Shown here: positions 5,986 through 8,595 of the stretch, in pieces
Layout: the number at the start of each line of letters is the position of its first letter
Position numbering within the stretch: position 1 is the first letter of the stretch
From: JANWXR01 sp033577755
Lineage (GTDB): Bacteria; Chloroflexota; Anaerolineae; Anaerolineales; UBA6663
Reading direction: 5' to 3'
Length of the DNA stretch: 8,595 bases
Assembly: GCA_033577755.1 (NCBI GenBank)
Contig: JAVQXV010000126.1
Coordinates: 1 to 8,595, forward strand
The notes under the pieces: generated by a model
Seen by the model: the letters and a program-made list of their open reading frames with translations, nothing else
What the model was told of the DNA's origin: nothing
Databases searched by the model: none
Made by a program: the position numbers and the translations under genes

Positions 5986-7035
5986 GTGCCTTTCCTTGTT
6001 TTTGTTTCGGCGCTGGTAATTGCGGCGCTGGGCGCATGGCTGGCGCTGAAGCTTGGGCCGCGCCTGGGGTTGATGCAGTTTCCGGGCGGGCGGCGGCGAC
6101 ATCCGCGGCCCATCTCGCGGCTGGGCGGAATAGGGCTGTTCGCCGGGTTCTTCGGCGTTGGGGCGACGTTGTACTTCGCCGGCTTCCTGCCCGCCGATGC
6201 GAATCTGCACTTGCCACTGCTGGGCGTGTTGGTGGGCACGGCGCTGGCGGCGCTGGCCGGCTTGGCCGATGACCGATTGGATTTGAAGCCCGCGCCGCAG
6301 TTTCTCGCGCAGTTTGCACTAGCCCTCTTCGCCCTCTTCATGGATATCTTTATTGGCCGTGTCACGCTGCCGGTGTTCGGCGAGTGGGAGATCCCGCTCG
6401 TCATCGCCTACCCGCTGAGCGTGTTCTGGATTATGGGGATGCTGAATACGGTGAACTGGCTGGACGGGTTGGACGGGCTGGCTGCCGGCGTCGGTGTGAT
6501 TGCGGCGCTGCTGTTCGCACTGCACTCGCTGCAACTCGGCCAGCCAGAAGTGGCGCTGTATTCTTTTGCGCTGGCAGGCGCATGTCTGGGCTTCCTGCTG
6601 TTCAACTTCTACCCGGCGCGCGTGTTTCTTGGATCGAGCGGGGCGATGGCGTTGGGGTTTGCGCTGGCCGCGCTCTCCATCATCGCGCCGGCGCGCGTGA
6701 TGACGGCCCTGCTGGTGATGGCTATTCCGATTGTAGACGTGGCCTTTCAGATTGTTGACCGCTGGCGTCACGGGCGTTCGCCGCTGCAGGGCGACCGCGG
6801 CCACCTGCACTTCCGCCTGGCCGACCTTGGGCTGCCGCAGCCGGTCATTGTGCTGGGCTACTGGATGTTCTGCCTCGTCTTCGCCGCCGCCGCGCTGCTC
6901 ATCGAATCGCGCCTTCTCAAGCTGGCCACCTTTGGCGTGTTGGTGGTTGTCGTCATCGGCCTGCTCCTGTTCCTGAGCCGTCGGGAGAGTCGGGGCGAGG
7001 CTCAGCGCGAAGATGCGAAGCAGCAAAACTCTTAG
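5986..7035 (+). CDS. Polyprenyl-phosphate sugar-1-phosphate transferase (MraY/WecA/TagO family)
   Basis: A 349-residue protein with about ten or eleven membrane segments. The family moves a sugar-1-phosphate from a UDP-sugar to undecaprenyl phosphate, the first step in making lipid-linked glycans at the cytoplasmic membrane. Motifs in order: RPISRLGGIGLF, LADDRLDLKPAPQ (D95/D96), NTVNWLDGLDGLAAG (N157, D160, D163), NFYPARVFLGSSGAMALGF (217-218), and the basic loop GDRGHLHFRL (H273, H275). The last fits WecA/TagO-type members better than MraY. The aspartate of the usual FLGDSGA is a serine here (S217, codon TCG 6634-6636); see findings. GTG 5986 is the only usable start after the in-frame TGA at 5923-5925; GGA at 5973-5975 is a weak RBS. 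The last ~10 codons and the TAG look derived from a dispersed repeat. The sugar and the pathway are unknown. Confidence 0.85.
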   Translation: MPFLVFVSALVIAALGAWLALKLGPRLGLMQFPGGRRRHPRPISRLGGIGLFAGFFGVGATLYFAGFLPADANLHLPLLGVLVGTALAALAGLADDRLDLKPAPQFLAQFALALFALFMDIFIGRVTLPVFGEWEIPLVIAYPLSVFWIMGMLNTVNWLDGLDGLAAGVGVIAALLFALHSLQLGQPEVALYSFALAGACLGFLLFNFYPARVFLGSSGAMALGFALAALSIIAPARVMTALLVMAIPIVDVAFQIVDRWRHGRSPLQGDRGHLHFRLADLGLPQPVIVLGYWMFCLVFAAAALLIESRLLKLATFGVLVVVVIGLLLFLSRRESRGEAQREDAKQQNS

Positions 7036-7057
7036 CGCATCTGGCGTTCTTTGCGCG
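7004..7057. repeat. REDAK-type dispersed repeat spanning the 3' end of the transferase gene
   Basis: AGCGCGAAGATGCGAAG (7004-7020) matches the repeat at 3576-3590 in 13 of 15 aligned positions and encodes QREDAK. The segment then runs AAAACTCTTAGCGC...GGCGTTCTTTGCGCG. The two ends are imperfectly complementary. It therefore overlaps the transferase's last codons and stop and fills most of the short convergent gap. It may serve as a two-way transcription stop between the convergent genes; this is inference. Confidence 0.5.
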
Positions 7058-7064
7058 AGCCAAA

Positions 7065-7847
7065 TTACTGCGCCGTCCAGCCGCCGTCAATCGAGAGCGT
7101 CGTGCCCGTAATCTGTGCAGCGGCGTCCGAGCACAGAAAGACGGCCAGCTGCCCGATCTGCTCGACGCTGACGAACTGCTTTGACGGCTGCTTCTCCACC
7201 AGCAGGCTGGTGGCGGCTTCCTCAATGGACAGGTTGAGCTGCTGCGCGCGTGCCACGATTTGCTTCTCTACCAGCTCGGTCCGCACCCAGCCTGGGCAGA
7301 TGGCGTTGCAGGTGATGCCGCTGCCTGCCGTCTCCAACCCGACCACTTTGGTCAACCCCACCAGGCCGTGCTTGGCCGCAACGTAGGCCGCCTTGTTCAC
7401 CGAGGCCACCAGCCCGTGCGCCGAGGCGGTGTTGATGATGCGGCCCCAACCGGCGCGCTTCATGTGCGGCAGGGCGTGACGGATGGTGTGAAAGGCCGCC
7501 GACAGATTCACCGCGATGATGGCGTCCCACTTTTCCGGCGGGAACTCATCAATCGGGGCGACGAACTGGATGCCGGCGTTGTTGCACAACACGTCCACAC
7601 TGCCGAACTCGCGAACCGTGCCGGCAATCAGGTCAGCAATTTGCGCCGGCTGGCTCAGGTCGGCGGGATGGTAAGCGACGCGGACGCCGTGCGTTTTTGC
7701 CAGCTCGGCGCGTGTCTGCTCAATCTGCCCCGAGTCGCCGAAACCATTTAGCATCACGTTACAGCCTGCAGCTGCGAGCGCACGGGCGATACCCAGCCCG
7801 ATGCCGCTGGTGGAGCCGGTGACAAGGGCGGTTTTTCCTCTCAACAT
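7065..7847 (-). CDS. bdhA: D-3-hydroxybutyrate dehydrogenase (short-chain dehydrogenase)
   Basis: A 260-residue cytoplasmic SDR that oxidises D-3-hydroxybutyrate to acetoacetate with NAD+, used in ketone-body and polyhydroxybutyrate breakdown. It has the Rossmann motif TGSTSGIG (10-17), NNAG (89-92), and the catalytic set N114, S142, Y155 and K159. The residues reported to bind substrate in Pseudomonas enzymes are all at the same positions: Q94, H144, K152, W187 and Q196. The length of 260 also matches that family, so the substrate call is strong. The start has a good RBS, AAAGGAG at 7859-7853, five bases before the ATG. It follows the HEFSH membrane protein gene after 52 bp, in the same direction, and meets the transferase gene tail to tail. 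No polyhydroxybutyrate synthesis or depolymerase gene is in view. Confidence 0.95.
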   Translation of the reverse strand: MLRGKTALVTGSTSGIGLGIARALAAAGCNVMLNGFGDSGQIEQTRAELAKTHGVRVAYHPADLSQPAQIADLIAGTVREFGSVDVLCNNAGIQFVAPIDEFPPEKWDAIIAVNLSAAFHTIRHALPHMKRAGWGRIINTASAHGLVASVNKAAYVAAKHGLVGLTKVVGLETAGSGITCNAICPGWVRTELVEKQIVARAQQLNLSIEEAATSLLVEKQPSKQFVSVEQIGQLAVFLCSDAAAQITGTTLSIDGGWTAQ

Positions 7848-7852
7848 TTTTG

Positions 7853-7859
7853 CTCCTTT
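7853..7859 (-). promoter_or_regulatory. Strong ribosome binding site for bdhA
   Basis: On the minus strand this reads AAAGGAG, five bases before ATG 7847-7845. It is the best Shine-Dalgarno match in the window and fixes the start of the dehydrogenase. Confidence 0.8.
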
Positions 7860-7877
7860 CAGGTAAATCCGGGCAGA

Positions 7878-7896
7878 ACTGCGGAGGATGCGCAGT
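7878..7896 (-). other. Intercistronic hairpin between the membrane protein gene and bdhA
   Basis: ACTGCG (7878-7883) and CGCAGT (7891-7896) form a perfect six-bp stem with a seven-nt loop, four bases after the upstream stop codon. No T-run follows on the minus strand, so it is not a typical terminator. It could mark an mRNA processing or stability point. Confidence 0.4.
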
Positions 7897-7899
7897 CCG

Positions 7900-8595
7900 T
7901 CAATACTCCACTTTCAATCCGGTGAGCCGCATCAACACCTGCTCCACAAGATACAACAGCGGGGCGATGCAGACGTTGAGTGCAACGGTGATGGTGAACG
8001 CGGTCGCCAGCAGGCGGATGCCCGTTTCCAATGGCCCGGCAATGAAATCGGCCAGGCTTCGCCCGAAGCCGGCGTAGAGGAGCAGGGCGGTCACCACGGC
8101 GACGATGGCAAGCACCGGCAGCCAGGCGCGGCGATCGGAGGCCGAGGGCAGCATCGAGTTGCTCACCGTGAACAACAGATAAACCCACAGCCAGGCGTCC
8201 GGCGCGGCCAGCACATTGCCCAGACTCTGCACGGCCAGCGCCAGGTCGCCGGTCGCCAGCGCGTCCGCTGCCGGGCCGATGTTCAGCGGGAAGTAGCCGA
8301 TCGCCAGGATGACGCCCGCGCCGGCAAGCAGCGGAGCTGCGCCGATCAGCGCCTCGCGGAACACGTCGGTCTTCTCCGTTTCCACGAAGCCCAGCCGCAG
8401 CGTGCCGTCCGGCAGACGCTCCGGGATGACGGAGAAGCGCCCGGTGCGCGCCAAGAGCAGAGTCGCCATCAGGTAATGGCTGAACTCATGCACCAACACT
8501 CCGGGCAGCATCATGATGGAATATAACACAGTGGCGATGTCCGGGTTGCGGAAGATAAGCAGCCACAGACCTTGCAGATGCCGGTGGATGTAACG
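7900..8595 (-). CDS. Polytopic membrane protein with HEFSH zinc-protease-like motif (5' end off the window)
   Basis: The frame is open from the right edge to TGA at 7902-7900, giving 231 visible residues; the true start lies outside. The visible N-terminus is RYIHRHLQGLWLLIFRNPDI and is followed by MMLPGVLVHEFSHYLMA. HEFSH (visible residues 36-40; first H at 8490-8488) in a hydrophobic segment is the HExxH motif of membrane zinc peptidases such as M50 site-2 proteases. Later there are about four more membrane segments, one ending in FTVSNSMLPSASD (D at 8136-8134). That aspartate could take the role of the third zinc ligand, though the usual NPDG-type motif of M50 is absent. The function is therefore unassigned: a divergent membrane metalloprotease or an inactive relative. 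It lies 52 bp upstream of bdhA on the same strand, probably co-transcribed. Confidence 0.65.
   Translation of the reverse strand, partial: RYIHRHLQGLWLLIFRNPDIATVLYSIMMLPGVLVHEFSHYLMATLLLARTGRFSVIPERLPDGTLRLGFVETEKTDVFREALIGAAPLLAGAGVILAIGYFPLNIGPAADALATGDLALAVQSLGNVLAAPDAWLWVYLLFTVSNSMLPSASDRRAWLPVLAIVAVVTALLLYAGFGRSLADFIAGPLETGIRLLATAFTITVALNVCIAPLLYLVEQVLMRLTGLKVEY

Noticed and set aside
7888..8526. 212-residue plus-strand frame opposite the HEFSH protein
   Set aside because: It is a Gln/Arg/His-rich antisense shadow; the minus strand encodes membrane segments and HEFSH.

Overview
The window is a GC-rich bacterial chromosomal segment carrying unrelated housekeeping and metabolic genes, separated by gaps unusually rich in short palindromic and dispersed repeats. 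The gene content (CcdA-like membrane protein, MraY/WecA-type transferase with a non-canonical FLGSSGA motif, HD domain of the CCA-adding enzyme type, TadE-like protein) together with the intergenic repeats would fit a member of Chloroflexota, perhaps Anaerolineae-like. That placement is an inference from style and is not proven by a marker gene.

Left part (1-976): on the minus strand lies the HD-domain half of a CCA-adding-enzyme-type nucleotidyltransferase that runs off the left edge. Its nucleotidyltransferase domain is missing and a stop codon interrupts it near the start, so it looks like a decayed gene. The gap at 612-976 holds a long imperfect hairpin, a pair of ~30-bp direct repeats, a mosaic of small repeats and a 13-bp tandem duplication next to the start of the following gene.

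Middle (977-5875, plus strand): an 802-residue (alpha/alpha)6-barrel glycoside hydrolase (GH63-like). A ~590-bp gap follows, with three copies of a short hairpin repeat and two other palindromic repeats. Then come a short TadE-like single-pass membrane protein, a CcdA/DsbD-type thiol-disulfide membrane protein, and, overlapping it by ATGA, an isoprenylcysteine-methyltransferase-family membrane protein.

Right part (5876-8595): a 65-bp inverted repeat precedes a polyprenyl-phosphate sugar-1-phosphate transferase (plus strand). Its last residues and stop appear to come from another dispersed repeat. Convergent to it on the minus strand is a very well conserved D-3-hydroxybutyrate dehydrogenase, preceded by a membrane protein with an HEFSH zinc-protease-like motif that enters from the right edge. 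These last two probably form an operon.

I see no phage, CRISPR, tRNA or rRNA genes and no clear undescribed multi-gene system. The most unusual content is the dense, varied population of intergenic palindromes, the decayed HD gene, and the altered active-site motif in the transferase.
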